DNA of 64,000 bases from Nonlabens sp. (GTDB lineage Bacteria; Bacteroidota; Bacteroidia; Flavobacteriales; Flavobacteriaceae). Shown in pieces: positions 33,069 to 42,938 of the stretch (the first letter of the stretch is position 1; each line of letters begins with the position of its first letter). Made by a program: the position numbers and the translations under genes. Location of the stretch: positions 198,522 through 262,521 of the forward strand of contig JAHDIQ010000004.1 in the NCBI GenBank assembly GCA_020630715.1. Reading direction: 5' to 3'. The notes under the pieces were generated by a model that did no database searches, was not told where the DNA came from, and was given only the letters and a program-made list of their open reading frames with translations.

Positions 33069-33524
33069 TTATTTATCGGCTAGTACTTCTTTTTTAAGAA
33101 TGTTTTTTTGACAAGCGATATCGTTAATTTGATATGCAACTTCTAGAAATGTATTTAATTTATCTGGACTTATTTTATCCTTAACGGCATGGTCAAAAGA
33201 TTTTACCACGAGTTTTGAAAACTCTCTCATTTCCTGACCAAAATCTGTTAAGTGAATAATTACGCTTCTTCCATCGTCTGGATTTCTACGACGTTCTATC
33301 AATCCTTTATCTTCCATGTTTTTAAGAGTACGGGATAGGGAAGTGGCTTCCATTCCCATTTTAGGTCCTAACGATGTACTCGCGGTACCATCTATGGGAT
33401 CTATGCTTATTAAAGCAAATCCCGTTGCCATCGTGCTACCTTTAACAGCAGCAGCTTCATTATACATCTTTGATACGCTTATCCACGTAGCTCTTAATAT
33501 ATAGTCGATGGTTTTATCTCTCAT
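33069..33524 (-). CDS. MarR-family regulator of the beta-oxidation operon
   Basis: The 151-residue protein has a MarR winged helix ('GPKMGMEATSLSRTLKNMEDKGLIERRRNPDDGRSVIIHLT', with the Asp-Gly-Arg wing). It begins the operon and is separated from the FadB-like gene by two bases, so it most likely represses its own operon and responds to acyl-CoA or fatty acid, as PaaR/FadR-type local regulators do elsewhere. The ligand is inferred. Inverted repeats over its promoter (33556-33585) are good operator candidates. Confidence 0.9.
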   Translation of the reverse strand: MRDKTIDYILRATWISVSKMYNEAAAVKGSTMATGFALISIDPIDGTASTSLGPKMGMEATSLSRTLKNMEDKGLIERRRNPDDGRSVIIHLTDFGQEMREFSKLVVKSFDHAVKDKISPDKLNTFLEVAYQINDIACQKNILKKEVLADK

Positions 33525-33541
33525 GAATTAAAGATTTCCAT

Positions 33542-33549
33542 CAAAAATA
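33542..33549 (-). promoter_or_regulatory. -7 element TATTTTTG upstream of the marR-fad operon
   Basis: A perfect TAnnTTTG match on the minus strand lies 17 bases before the MarR ATG. The inverted repeats at 33556-33585 cover the spacer and -33 region of this promoter. Confidence 0.6.
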
Positions 33550-33555
33550 CAATAA

Positions 33556-33585
33556 TTTACTATGCACGCATAATAAATTAGTAAA
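33556..33585. promoter_or_regulatory. Candidate MarR operator, nested inverted repeats
   Basis: TTTACTA (33556-33562) and TAGTAAA (33579-33585) form an outer inverted repeat; TATGC-AC-GCATA (33561-33572) forms an inner one. Both lie immediately upstream of the -7 box of the marR-fad promoter, where a bound dimer would block RNA polymerase. Confidence 0.5.
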
Positions 33586-33623
33586 AATTTACATCGATTT
33601 CGTAGTAGGGCGGATATTTATTT

Positions 33624-33639
33624 TGCTTTCGCGAAAGCG
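33624..33639. repeat. Iterated palindrome, end variant, intergenic
   Basis: TGCTTTCGCGAAAGCG has a perfect 14-base core. It lies between the marR promoter and the terminator of the secreted-paralogue operon. Confidence 0.88.
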
Positions 33640-33648
33640 TCACATAAA

Positions 33649-33683
33649 AAAGCTTCTAACATTTAAAAAACATTAGAAGCTTT
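33649..33683 (-). terminator. Terminator of the type B-sorted protein operon
   Basis: AAAGCTTCTAA and TTAGAAGCTTT form an 11-bp stem. On the minus strand six T residues follow. It lies 22 bases after the stop codon at 33705. Confidence 0.8.
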
Positions 33684-33704
33684 AAAGACTCTAAGGCATA
33701 TGGT

Positions 33705-36629
33705 CTAGTAGTTGATATAAACCCAACTAGCTGTATCCTCAACGTCTGGATCATTATACTGGATCACATAGAAATAAGTTCCCACAGGAAGTAATCCATC
33801 ATTAGATAAGATTCCTTTGTTAGGGATACCTGCAAATTCTGTATAGTTTGAAGATCGCGTTTCAAATACTTCAACACCGTGTCTATTAAATACTTTTAAT
33901 ACAAAGTTATCAAATTGTTCTGCTAATCCAGGAATGGAGAATGTATCGTTAACACCATCGCCATTAGGAGAGAATCCTTCTGGGAAAATAATTTCACATC
34001 TTTCAAATATGATGGTGAATTGTGAGGTGTTAAAACATCCTGTGGTATTATCTTCTAACCTTGCAAATAATAGATCACTACTTACATTAGCTTGAAAAGG
34101 AATAACATAGTCTAATGGTAATGCGTTAATATCGTTTTGTGCATCAGAATCTGTAGTGTAATAAGTAATCGTGTAATCTGATGGATTTAGTCCATTAAGA
34201 ATCGCTGCATCCTGAACTGATAGATCAAATCTATTTTGATCTAACGATACTGAATCATCACAAATGTTAGTTAGGTCAGGTGCATTACCTATCGCTGGCG
34301 CTTCTTGTACAGTAATGTCAAAACTTGTTGTTCCTACACAACCATCTGTGGTAAGTAATCTCACAAAAATAGTTTCTGTTCCTGTTACAGAATAAGGAGA
34401 AGTTAAAGCAGCATTACCTGAATCTGCATCTGCTTGCGAGCTGTGATAACTTACAGTACTGCCAGTTAGAGCTCCTATTACTGTTGCATCCTGATCCGTA
34501 AGTACAAAGTTAGAGCTACCGTCTAAAGGTGCATCGTCACATACTTCAATATCTGCAGGTGTTCCAGGAACTGGAACATCAAATACAACTAAATTAAATG
34601 TTGCTGTACCAAAACAATCTACATCATTAGTATTTTGAAGTCTTACGTATAAGGTCTCAGGACTTGTAGTATTCGTATAAGGAATTGCAGTATCAATGGC
34701 ATTCATAGCCATATCAGCATCTGCTTGACTAGCGTAAATGGTATAATCTGTGTCTACTGGATTTCCTGCCGTATTAGCAATTGTAGCAATGTAACTTGCT
34801 AAGTCAAAGTCCTCAATTCCATCTCCTGACTCATCGTCACAAACTTCAAAATCTGGGATGTTTGAAACTGTAGGTACGTTACTTACGGTAATATCAAATG
34901 ATCCAATAGCGCTACATCCATCGTCGATAGGTGAGGTGCTATTAGCAATTCTAACCCAAATTGTTGTAGAGCCTAGAGGTGCATCTATGCTTCCTCCTAA
35001 TTGATTTAAGTCTCCATCCGCATCTGCTTGTGTTGCGTGATATGTAATATCAAAGGTACCTGCATCTTGAGTTCCTAAAACATCAGCCGTGAATTGAGTA
35101 AGATCAACAACCTCACTTCCAGAACCATCATCATCGCAGTAATCTAGTAGTGTCACGTCAATAGGGTCAACAATACCATTTTCATAAATCGTAATATCTT
35201 GTGTAAAATCTCTTACATCTCCAGATACATTAGTCACGTTTACTTGAACGGTGTAAGTTCCCGCAGTGGCATAAGTATTTGTAACAACTCCAGGACCTGT
35301 TACGGCCAGAGTGTTACCATCTCCAAAATCCCACGAGGAAGCTGCAACCTGCGGAAGACAAGCTAAAATAAATTCAGTAGCATCACCTTGACATTGATCT
35401 TCTACTACAAATGAACTTTCAAAACTAGATTGTACAAAAACTGGCATTCCTTGTCTTGAAATCCCAGGACTTATATCAACTGCTACTGGATCGTATGTAG
35501 GAGTCGAAGTGTTTACTCCATCTATTCTTCCTAAAAAACTCTGACCGTATCGAGAAACATAAATATTGTTGTCTTTGGCTAACTGGAGTGTACCTCTAGA
35601 TTCTGAGTTTGTTTCAAATACATTTCTACTGGAAAGAATGTTTGCTTGATCACACAAATCATATTGAACTAAAGATCTCGATCCTGGCGGACTGTAATTA
35701 GAGCTAATGTCGTGATATAAATATTGAGAAGTGGATGAAAACTCAACTCCATAAACTGGGCCTGTGTCTAATCTAAGACCACTGCCACTAAATTGACCAT
35801 TTCCTGGATTGAAATCATAAAGCCATGCACCAGTTTGATTAATTCCACCACCAAAACCTGTGTTTTGATGAGCAACTACGAGTTTAGTTCCGTCTGGTGA
35901 TACACGTAACATACCTCTATCTCCATTATTCTCTGAGGCAGTTGCTAGATATCCTGGCGCACCACCATTTCCAGCTTGTGGAACTGGTGTAGGAAATACA
36001 AACGATACTCCAGCCGTAGGTATACCACGAACTTCCCAAGCGAAAAAGGAATTGAAACCACCAGTACCATCGCTAGTCGCTGTACCATTTGCTCTCGCAT
36101 AGGTCATCACATAAGCATCGTTAGTACCTGTTTTAATTGTCGCTGCCACTTTCTCAGGACATTCTTGCATTAAAACCCTATTCTTAATTCCAGAAACTAC
36201 ATCCCCAAAACCACCATTTAATGTCATGTCAACTCTAGAATAAGCTAGCGGTCCATTACCACCATTACCTACTGTAAAAATAAAATATACATCTGGAGTT
36301 GCAGGTGCTTTAACTACAATAGCTGCTTGCGTTGCAGATGTTCCACCAAGAAGACCAGTACCATTAGGCATAATAACTCCATCTCTATTGAATACATTCT
36401 GACCATCAGTGAAAAAAAGTAAATTTCCATTATCATCTGATATTGTTCCTACACCTTCTTCTTGTGTAAAAGGTATACCTGCTATAAAAGGTTCTGAAGA
36501 GCGATTTTGTGGATTAGGTGTAAATTCAATTGCAGCATTATCTCCAAAAACCCACCATGAGGATTCCTCTTGCGCTACTAAGGATGTGGAAATGAATAAT
36601 GCAAATAAATAGAGTATTGCTTTTTTCAT
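33705..36629 (-). CDS. Large secreted protein, PKD and type IX secretion type B sorting domain
   Basis: The 974-residue protein has a signal peptide (1-19), an N-terminal region shared with its two neighbours and resembling a beta-propeller (about 22-420, 'SSWWVFGDNAAIEFTPN'), a PKD domain ('ASSWDFGDGNTL'), four modules of about 95 residues each starting near 'CDD' and containing 'QADAD', and a C-terminal CHU_C/type B sorting tail ('FSPNGDGVNDTFSIPG', 'VFNRHGVEVFE', 'LPVGTYFYVI'). It is predicted to be exported by the type IX system. It may act in adhesion or gliding; this is inferred. It is the last of three tandem paralogues. Confidence 0.92.
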   Translation of the reverse strand: MKKAILYLFALFISTSLVAQEESSWWVFGDNAAIEFTPNPQNRSSEPFIAGIPFTQEEGVGTISDDNGNLLFFTDGQNVFNRDGVIMPNGTGLLGGTSATQAAIVVKAPATPDVYFIFTVGNGGNGPLAYSRVDMTLNGGFGDVVSGIKNRVLMQECPEKVAATIKTGTNDAYVMTYARANGTATSDGTGGFNSFFAWEVRGIPTAGVSFVFPTPVPQAGNGGAPGYLATASENNGDRGMLRVSPDGTKLVVAHQNTGFGGGINQTGAWLYDFNPGNGQFSGSGLRLDTGPVYGVEFSSTSQYLYHDISSNYSPPGSRSLVQYDLCDQANILSSRNVFETNSESRGTLQLAKDNNIYVSRYGQSFLGRIDGVNTSTPTYDPVAVDISPGISRQGMPVFVQSSFESSFVVEDQCQGDATEFILACLPQVAASSWDFGDGNTLAVTGPGVVTNTYATAGTYTVQVNVTNVSGDVRDFTQDITIYENGIVDPIDVTLLDYCDDDGSGSEVVDLTQFTADVLGTQDAGTFDITYHATQADADGDLNQLGGSIDAPLGSTTIWVRIANSTSPIDDGCSAIGSFDITVSNVPTVSNIPDFEVCDDESGDGIEDFDLASYIATIANTAGNPVDTDYTIYASQADADMAMNAIDTAIPYTNTTSPETLYVRLQNTNDVDCFGTATFNLVVFDVPVPGTPADIEVCDDAPLDGSSNFVLTDQDATVIGALTGSTVSYHSSQADADSGNAALTSPYSVTGTETIFVRLLTTDGCVGTTSFDITVQEAPAIGNAPDLTNICDDSVSLDQNRFDLSVQDAAILNGLNPSDYTITYYTTDSDAQNDINALPLDYVIPFQANVSSDLLFARLEDNTTGCFNTSQFTIIFERCEIIFPEGFSPNGDGVNDTFSIPGLAEQFDNFVLKVFNRHGVEVFETRSSNYTEFAGIPNKGILSNDGLLPVGTYFYVIQYNDPDVEDTASWVYINY

Positions 36630-36656
36630 AGTGCTATTATTTTATCTGTTGTTTGG

Positions 36657-38696
36657 TTAGTTTAAGTATACATAACCAGCCTTAGGCTTAACACCAGGCT
36701 CGTTAAATTCAATTACGTAAAAATAGGTTCCAGTAGGAAGGATTTTATCCCGTTGATAAGCAAGACCTGCATTAGCTCTTCCATCCCAACTAGGTGTACT
36801 GTTATCTCCTTTCCATATCAGTTGCCCATATCTTGTAAATATATAAATTTTATGCTTATCATAAATATCTCTTAACCCAGAAATTGTAAAAACATCATTT
36901 GATCCATCTTCATTAGGAGTAATAGCATTGTAAACCGTGACTTCACAATTCTCTACAATAAGTCGGAATGAGATAATTTCAAAACAATTTTCATTAGATA
37001 CTCTAATAAAAATGGTTTGAGGAGAACTGATGTTAGTATAGGTTGATAAATTGTTAATATTATTTATATCCAGTAATGCATCATTTTCGGTTTCAAATAA
37101 CTCAACTATTTGATTTGTGTTGCTGTTAACGATATCTGGAATCGATGTTAAGTCAAATACCGCAGTATCAAAACCTGTATCACACAAGATAAAGTCCTCA
37201 GGTATGTTATTCACGGTTACGTTTTGAAAGACTGTTATAGTAGCAGTTACTGTAAAAGTGTTAACTACAGTTTCTACGACTGCTGTGATAGTATAGATAC
37301 CTGGATTTGCATAGGTGTAATCAGGTGTTTCTTCAAGACTTGTAGACCCATCACCAAAATCCCACGAGATACTCACAATATTTGCAGCAGTATTCACACT
37401 GAATGATTGTTCTTCACCTAAACAGTGATCACTAACTAAAATGTCACCGTTAAAAAGAAAGGATTGCACAAAAATGGGAAGTCCATATTGTGAAAATGTA
37501 TTATTAGATAATACAAAGTCGTTATACACATAATTTGCTGCCGCACCGTTTGCGTCCGGTGATTGAATGACGCTTAGTGCATTTTCACTAATTCTTGAGT
37601 GATAAATTCTGTTATCCAGCCCCATTTGTAAGGCACCTCTAAAATGGCCTAATTGATCTGTATGAATGATTTGTTTACTAGCTGTAATGTCTGTTGCTGT
37701 AAGGTCATATTGCAGTATTTCTCCACGTATTTGTTCAAAAACGCTTGTTATAGATGGATTGAGGAAATCGATCTCTGCGTACAAATAATTACCATTACTA
37801 CTAAATTCTACTCCGTATGGTGATGCACCGTCTGTTTTTGTAAGTAATGGCAATGGATTTGAAACGATGCCTGTGTTATTATCAAAATCGTATAAATACA
37901 ATTCGCCACCTTGAGTGTAACTTATGCTACGAGCTTCATTAATATTTGTGATTCCTGCAAAATCTGAAGTGCTGTTATTTGAAAAGTGGGCCGCAACTAA
38001 TTTATCTCCAGTTGAATTTAATTTTATATAACCTCTCATTGCACTCACATTTACGTTTGTAAACGATGTTGTAACTAGTTCAATAAAAGGTCCTACTGTT
38101 GATACTATTGGAGAAGTATTAAGACCTGCGGTTGTTAATTCAAATGCATAAAATTGATCTTGAAACTGACTTAAAATCCAAAATCCAGTTCCATTTGCAT
38201 TTTCAACAGCAGTAAGCTTTTCAGATGTGCGAGTTAAAAGTTGTGTGTTTTTTGTGCTTAATTCTACGTCACCTAATCCTCCATTTAAGGTCATATCTAT
38301 TGTAGAGTAGTGTAAACCTTCTGCAAGAAAGAAATCCTGATCATTTGTATCAACTGTAAAAATAAAATACCTATCACCATTTGCTGGATCTGGAACCACT
38401 ATAGAACTACTCGTACTAGAGCTATTTCCTTTAAGGCCAAAACCGTTAGGCATTTGAACATGACTGCGATCATACACCAGCGATCCATCTGTGTAAAAGA
38501 GCAGGTTTCCAGCGGCGTCAGATATCGTAGAACAACCTTCTAGGGTAACTAATTGCCCATCGTCTATTGCTGTTGGAGTACCCGATGAGAAGTCTATTCC
38601 AGCATTCACACCAAAGTACCAGAAAGATGATTCTAATTGCGCTTTTGCAAAAGCGAAACACAAGAAACAGTAAAGAAATAAGAGCTTTTTCATCAC
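36657..38696 (-). CDS. Secreted protein, PKD and type B sorting domain, short paralogue
   Basis: This 679-residue protein repeats the architecture of its neighbours: signal peptide ending 'AFAKAQ', an N-terminal propeller-like region ('SSFWYFGVNAGIDF'), PKD ('ISWDFGDGSTSLEETPDYTYANPG'), only one 'CDT' module and a CHU_C tail ('ITPNEDGSNDVFTISG', 'IFTRYGQLIWKG', 'LPTGTYFYVIEF'). The loss or non-gain of modules explains its length. The gap to the downstream paralogue is 27 bases and to the upstream one 19 bases, so the three form an operon. A variant palindrome copy encodes the end of the signal peptide. Confidence 0.92.
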   Translation of the reverse strand: MMKKLLFLYCFLCFAFAKAQLESSFWYFGVNAGIDFSSGTPTAIDDGQLVTLEGCSTISDAAGNLLFYTDGSLVYDRSHVQMPNGFGLKGNSSSTSSSIVVPDPANGDRYFIFTVDTNDQDFFLAEGLHYSTIDMTLNGGLGDVELSTKNTQLLTRTSEKLTAVENANGTGFWILSQFQDQFYAFELTTAGLNTSPIVSTVGPFIELVTTSFTNVNVSAMRGYIKLNSTGDKLVAAHFSNNSTSDFAGITNINEARSISYTQGGELYLYDFDNNTGIVSNPLPLLTKTDGASPYGVEFSSNGNYLYAEIDFLNPSITSVFEQIRGEILQYDLTATDITASKQIIHTDQLGHFRGALQMGLDNRIYHSRISENALSVIQSPDANGAAANYVYNDFVLSNNTFSQYGLPIFVQSFLFNGDILVSDHCLGEEQSFSVNTAANIVSISWDFGDGSTSLEETPDYTYANPGIYTITAVVETVVNTFTVTATITVFQNVTVNNIPEDFILCDTGFDTAVFDLTSIPDIVNSNTNQIVELFETENDALLDINNINNLSTYTNISSPQTIFIRVSNENCFEIISFRLIVENCEVTVYNAITPNEDGSNDVFTISGLRDIYDKHKIYIFTRYGQLIWKGDNSTPSWDGRANAGLAYQRDKILPTGTYFYVIEFNEPGVKPKAGYVYLN
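38640..38655. repeat. Iterated palindrome, compensated variant, in a signal peptide
   Basis: CGCTTTTGCAAAAGCG differs from the consensus at two positions that keep the palindrome perfect. It encodes A-F-A-K-A at the signal peptidase site of the 679-residue secreted protein. Confidence 0.75.
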
Positions 38697-38715
38697 TGCC
38701 TAAAAATAGACATTT

Positions 38716-41700
38716 TTATCGTTTTAAGGTAAAATGTGACGAAAATGTGAACCCATCACTTAGTATTGCTTTAAACCAGTAATCGCTAGATGGCATAGGT
38801 TGATTGTTATAGGTTCCATCCCATCCAGGACCATCTGCTGCTATTTGTTTTAGTAATTTACCGTACCTATCAAAAATGAATATCCTAGCGTTAGGTTCAA
38901 AATCAAATGAGGTACCTGTGAGTTGCCAGAAATCATTGAATCCATCATTATTGGGTGTAAAAAATCTAGGATAACCTATGATAACAAAATTTTGCCTTAC
39001 AGTACCACAGCCGTTAATATCTCTTACATAAGCAGTATATAATCCTGGTTTAAGATTTTCAAAAACAGGACTGTCTTGAAACTCTTCATCCAGACTAATT
39101 CTATATTCATATTCACCTAGTCCGCTGGCATTTATAGTGGCAGTTCCTGTTGCGTTTGCCCCAGCATGTATAACGTCTATACTATTGATAGTAGCTTGAT
39201 CACTTATGATAACGGTTACAACTCTAGTGCTAGAACAACCGTTAGCATTAATGACGTTAACTGCATAATTACCGCCTGTGGTAACTTCAATTGCATAAGT
39301 AGTTTCCCCAGTGTCCCATGAAAATGTATAATCTGATGTGTTTCCTATTAAAGCTCCAGCATCTATGGTAAGCGGTTGTGGATTATTACCGCAATAATCT
39401 AGTAGATCTACAGGTTCTACAACAGGAAGCTCATTTACTGTTAATACGACTTCACTAATACCAAAACAGTTACCATCCGGTGATTCTGCACGTGCATAAA
39501 TGGTTTGCCCACCAGGAATGCTATTTGTGTATTGATTAGGTAGTACATTTAATTCTGTTAGCGCATCGTTTAAGGTCTCATAATAATTAACCGTTACATT
39601 AGGTGGTGCGCTAGAAAGTACGCTAGAATCTGCATTAGATAAAACAAACTCTGTAAGACCATCGATAGTTCCATCATCATCACATGTTTCTAATTGTGTG
39701 TCTTGGGCATCACTTGCGCTTACTTCAAGAGTGATTTGTGAGGTGTTAAAACATCCTGTAAGATCATTAGTAACTCTAGCAATCACAATTTGTGATGCAT
39801 TATTATTCGTATAATCTGTGTTATTTAAAGGTGAGATATTATTATCTGCATCATTTTGATTGATATGATAACTTACGGTAACATCTGATGCATTATTGCT
39901 TATAGTTGCATCAAATTCTGATAGATTAAAAACAGTTCTTCCATCTGGATTGCCATCTTCATCACATTGAAACGCACTTGCATTAATAGCCTCTGGTAAT
40001 GGATTTACATTTAGTGTAAAACTTTGTGAGGTGTCAAAGCAGTCATTGTTATTTCTATTGAAAACTCTTACGAAAATCACTTCGTTAAATGGTGTTGTAT
40101 TTGTATAAGGAGAAAATAAAGGATTTATTCCAAAATCTGCATCTGTTTGAGAGATGTGATAACTTACATCAAAGATTGTAGGATCTTGTGTCCCTAAAAC
40201 AACTGCATCATTACTGGTAAGATCCGTGGCAATAATGCCGTCGGCATCTGTGTCACAAATGTCTACGTTGTCAATATTAAATGAAGATGGTTGTTCAAAA
40301 AGATTTAGATCAAAAGAAGTGGTGTCAAAACAATTTGCATTATTTGCGTTATTAATACGAACAAATAAGGTTTCTTGAGTATTTGCTAGCGCATAAGGAT
40401 CTACGATTTGATTTAGATTGTCATCTGCGTCTTGTTGATTAAGAAAATATCTAACGATGAAAGATGTAGGATCCTGGCTACCTAAGACTATAGGTGTTAC
40501 TAGTGAACTTAAGTTTACATTTTCTAAACCATCATTACCTATATCGCAAATATCTACATCTCCTACTGGGTTTGCTACTGGTAGATCAAAAATTTCAACA
40601 TCCTGAGTATAGGTAATAGGTGCACCATTAATATCTAATGTAAGGCTTACCGTATAGGTTCCTGTTGTTGCATAAACATGGCTGGGATTTTCTAGCGTGG
40701 AAGTAGTACCATCACCAAAATCCCATAGAATAGAAAGTGGTGGAGTATCTGATTGAAAGCTGAAAGTGGTCATGTCTCCTAGACAGGTATTTTCGATTTC
40801 TAAAAGCGCAAAAAAGCTTTGTATAAATGGAGGTAATCCTTGTGTAGACAGTCTGCCTGCTAGTGCAATTGCATCGTGTTGATAATTACATCCTACTCCA
40901 AAAACGTTAGGGTTTTCAATAACGCCCAGAAAGGAGCTACCGATATTGAAATTTTCTGAAAGCGACCTATAAATACGACCATCAATTCCTAATTGAAGAC
41001 TTCCTCTGTATCCTTGTCTTGTATCAATTTCTTGTCCTTGAATAAATCCGCCTATGGCAGTAGCATTAACTTCAAACTGGTACAATGTGCTAGAATGATT
41101 TGCAGGTGGCGATGTTGCTCCTACATTATTTGTTGCCGTGATATAAATCAATCTACTATCTGGTGAAAATTCCACTCCATATGAAATGTTGTTGTTTCCT
41201 AAGGCTAATCTACGCTCATTAGAAACCAGACCTGTAGTAGCGTCATAATCGAATAAGAAAGTTCCATCTGCCGCATTACAACTTACCATGCGCGTGCCAT
41301 CAGGAGATATTTTTAAATTACCACGAGGATCTCCTACACTTGTGAAAGGTGGTGAGTTTACACCTGTAGCGCTTACACCCGTAGCGCTTACAGTGTAGGT
41401 GACATAATTTGTAAAGTTAGTTCCGTTTCCTTCTAAAAAAGTCACTAATATTTCATCACTATTTGCTCTATTAATAGCAGTTAGTTTTTCTGAGGCAAAT
41501 TGAGAAATAGTATTAGGATTAGAAATATTAGTAGTAACTGCTCCTAATCCTGAATTGAAGGTCATGTCAACCTCATAGTAATTTATTTCACGAGTACCAC
41601 CGCCTTGAAATAAGGTATTTACGGTAAAAATGTAATAAATATTAGGATCTTGTGGTTTGGGAATTATGATGGCACTTTGTGTACTGGATGGATTGCCTCT

Positions 41701-41988
41701 TAATCCTGTGCCGTTTTGCATAACGGAATGTGAACTATCAAATACGGTACTACCATCTGTATAAAATAGTAGATTTCCATTTTGATCAGAAATACTAGCA
41801 CAACCTTCTCTAGTAGATAGCTGCCCATTGGTAAGTGCCGTTACAGCTCCTGTTACTGGATCGAAGCGGACACCTGCATTTTCACCAAAATACCAATTAG
41901 AGGCCTCTAATTGTGCATGTAAAATTGTTGTACATAAAGTAAAGACAAGAACTAAAGCATAGCTCCATTTATTTCCATTCCATTGCAT
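38716..41988 (-). CDS. Large secreted protein, PKD and type B sorting domain, first paralogue
   Basis: The 1090-residue protein has a signal peptide ending 'ILHAQ', a propeller-like N-terminal region ('SNWYFGENAGVRFDP'), PKD ('ILWDFGDGTTSTLENPSHVYATTG'), four modules of about 95 residues with Cys near 'DICD' and 'CFDTTSF', an additional Ig-like domain with 'FSWDTGETTYAIEV', and a CHU_C sorting tail ('FFTPNNDGFNDFWQLTG', 'IFDRYGKLLKQI'). It is expected to be exported by the type IX machinery and attached or released at the surface. It is the first gene of the operon. Its substrate or partner is unknown. Confidence 0.92.
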   Translation of the reverse strand: MQWNGNKWSYALVLVFTLCTTILHAQLEASNWYFGENAGVRFDPVTGAVTALTNGQLSTREGCASISDQNGNLLFYTDGSTVFDSSHSVMQNGTGLRGNPSSTQSAIIIPKPQDPNIYYIFTVNTLFQGGGTREINYYEVDMTFNSGLGAVTTNISNPNTISQFASEKLTAINRANSDEILVTFLEGNGTNFTNYVTYTVSATGVSATGVNSPPFTSVGDPRGNLKISPDGTRMVSCNAADGTFLFDYDATTGLVSNERRLALGNNNISYGVEFSPDSRLIYITATNNVGATSPPANHSSTLYQFEVNATAIGGFIQGQEIDTRQGYRGSLQLGIDGRIYRSLSENFNIGSSFLGVIENPNVFGVGCNYQHDAIALAGRLSTQGLPPFIQSFFALLEIENTCLGDMTTFSFQSDTPPLSILWDFGDGTTSTLENPSHVYATTGTYTVSLTLDINGAPITYTQDVEIFDLPVANPVGDVDICDIGNDGLENVNLSSLVTPIVLGSQDPTSFIVRYFLNQQDADDNLNQIVDPYALANTQETLFVRINNANNANCFDTTSFDLNLFEQPSSFNIDNVDICDTDADGIIATDLTSNDAVVLGTQDPTIFDVSYHISQTDADFGINPLFSPYTNTTPFNEVIFVRVFNRNNNDCFDTSQSFTLNVNPLPEAINASAFQCDEDGNPDGRTVFNLSEFDATISNNASDVTVSYHINQNDADNNISPLNNTDYTNNNASQIVIARVTNDLTGCFNTSQITLEVSASDAQDTQLETCDDDGTIDGLTEFVLSNADSSVLSSAPPNVTVNYYETLNDALTELNVLPNQYTNSIPGGQTIYARAESPDGNCFGISEVVLTVNELPVVEPVDLLDYCGNNPQPLTIDAGALIGNTSDYTFSWDTGETTYAIEVTTGGNYAVNVINANGCSSTRVVTVIISDQATINSIDVIHAGANATGTATINASGLGEYEYRISLDEEFQDSPVFENLKPGLYTAYVRDINGCGTVRQNFVIIGYPRFFTPNNDGFNDFWQLTGTSFDFEPNARIFIFDRYGKLLKQIAADGPGWDGTYNNQPMPSSDYWFKAILSDGFTFSSHFTLKR

Positions 41989-42049
41989 ATCTGCGAAGAT
42001 AGCAGATAGAATTCAAAATATTATGCAAAAATTAGGGTATGCGTTATTA

Positions 42050-42065
42050 TGCTTTCGCGAAAGCG
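42050..42065. repeat. Iterated palindrome, end variant, intergenic
   Basis: TGCTTTCGCGAAAGCG has a perfect 14-base core. It lies between the ABC permease stop codon and the promoter region of the secreted-paralogue operon. Confidence 0.88.
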
Positions 42066-42087
42066 TCATACAACAACATCCTCAATT

Positions 42088-42930
42088 CTATAAATCTCTA
42101 CGTTTTAGTATTGCATAAGACCAATAGATAAATAAGAAACACCAAATAGAAACAGAAACTACATCCTGCCAGTCTACATTATAGGATAAATCTAATAGAT
42201 TATCATCCACCTGATTTACGGTAGATTCAATAATATCAATACGTCCTGCTGGATTTTTGATTAAATTAGAAATGGCATTAAATGGTAAAATATGCGAAAA
42301 CCATTCTAGAGAATTTAAATCATATTTCCAGTCAAACCAGCGAGCAATTAAATTTAAGATACCTTCAACGATCCACCATACTCCTAAAAAACCCAAGGCG
42401 AAAGCACTACGCTTCACAAGAATTCCTGCAAAAAGGCAAAAACAGAAGAGTACAAAATGACTTAAAAAGAAGACTGGGAAAAAATATAATTCTGAAAAAA
42501 TGATTTGAATCTCGTTATAATCTGAATAGATGATACCTAGAATTAAGGCCGCAATAAATACTATTATTGTTACAGCTAATGCTAATAATCCTGATAAATA
42601 GACTTTTGAAAGAATGAGCTCTTTTTTACTCAATCCATCAATTAAATTTTGTTTTAATGTTCTGTTACTGTATTCACTGGCAGTTAAGGAAACAATTACA
42701 ATAGCAATGAATATTTTTAAATAGCTAGTAAAATAGGTGCTGATATGCCATACTATCGGAAAGTTAAAGATGCCCAAATCTGATAAACCACCACTGAAAT
42801 TGTTAATGTTAATCCTAATCAGTCCTGCTAGCATTAGTAACACTACAATGACCAAATATATGATGGTAAGAACTTTAGAACTTTTACTGTGTCTAAACTT
42901 ATGAAACTCTATATCAAGTAATCTTCTCAT
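42088..42930 (-). CDS. ABC-2 type transporter permease
   Basis: The 280-residue protein has about six membrane helices (first at 20-38, 'VLTIIYLVIVVLLMLAGLI') and the ABC-2 layout with a conserved 'EYSNRTLKQNLIDGLSKKELILSKV' stretch between helices 2 and 3, typical of export permeases. It pairs with the ATPase encoded eight bases upstream. The exported substrate is unknown; such pairs often move lipids, antibiotics or peptides. Confidence 0.88.
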   Translation of the reverse strand: MRRLLDIEFHKFRHSKSSKVLTIIYLVIVVLLMLAGLIRININNFSGGLSDLGIFNFPIVWHISTYFTSYLKIFIAIVIVSLTASEYSNRTLKQNLIDGLSKKELILSKVYLSGLLALAVTIIVFIAALILGIIYSDYNEIQIIFSELYFFPVFFLSHFVLFCFCLFAGILVKRSAFALGFLGVWWIVEGILNLIARWFDWKYDLNSLEWFSHILPFNAISNLIKNPAGRIDIIESTVNQVDDNLLDLSYNVDWQDVVSVSIWCFLFIYWSYAILKRRDL

Positions 42931-42938
42931 GGCGTAGG

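Noticed and set aside
33705-41988. Tandem DNA repeats or CRISPR-like array in the secreted-protein genes
   Set aside because: The repetition is at the protein-module level; the DNA of the modules has diverged and there are no regularly spaced identical repeats.
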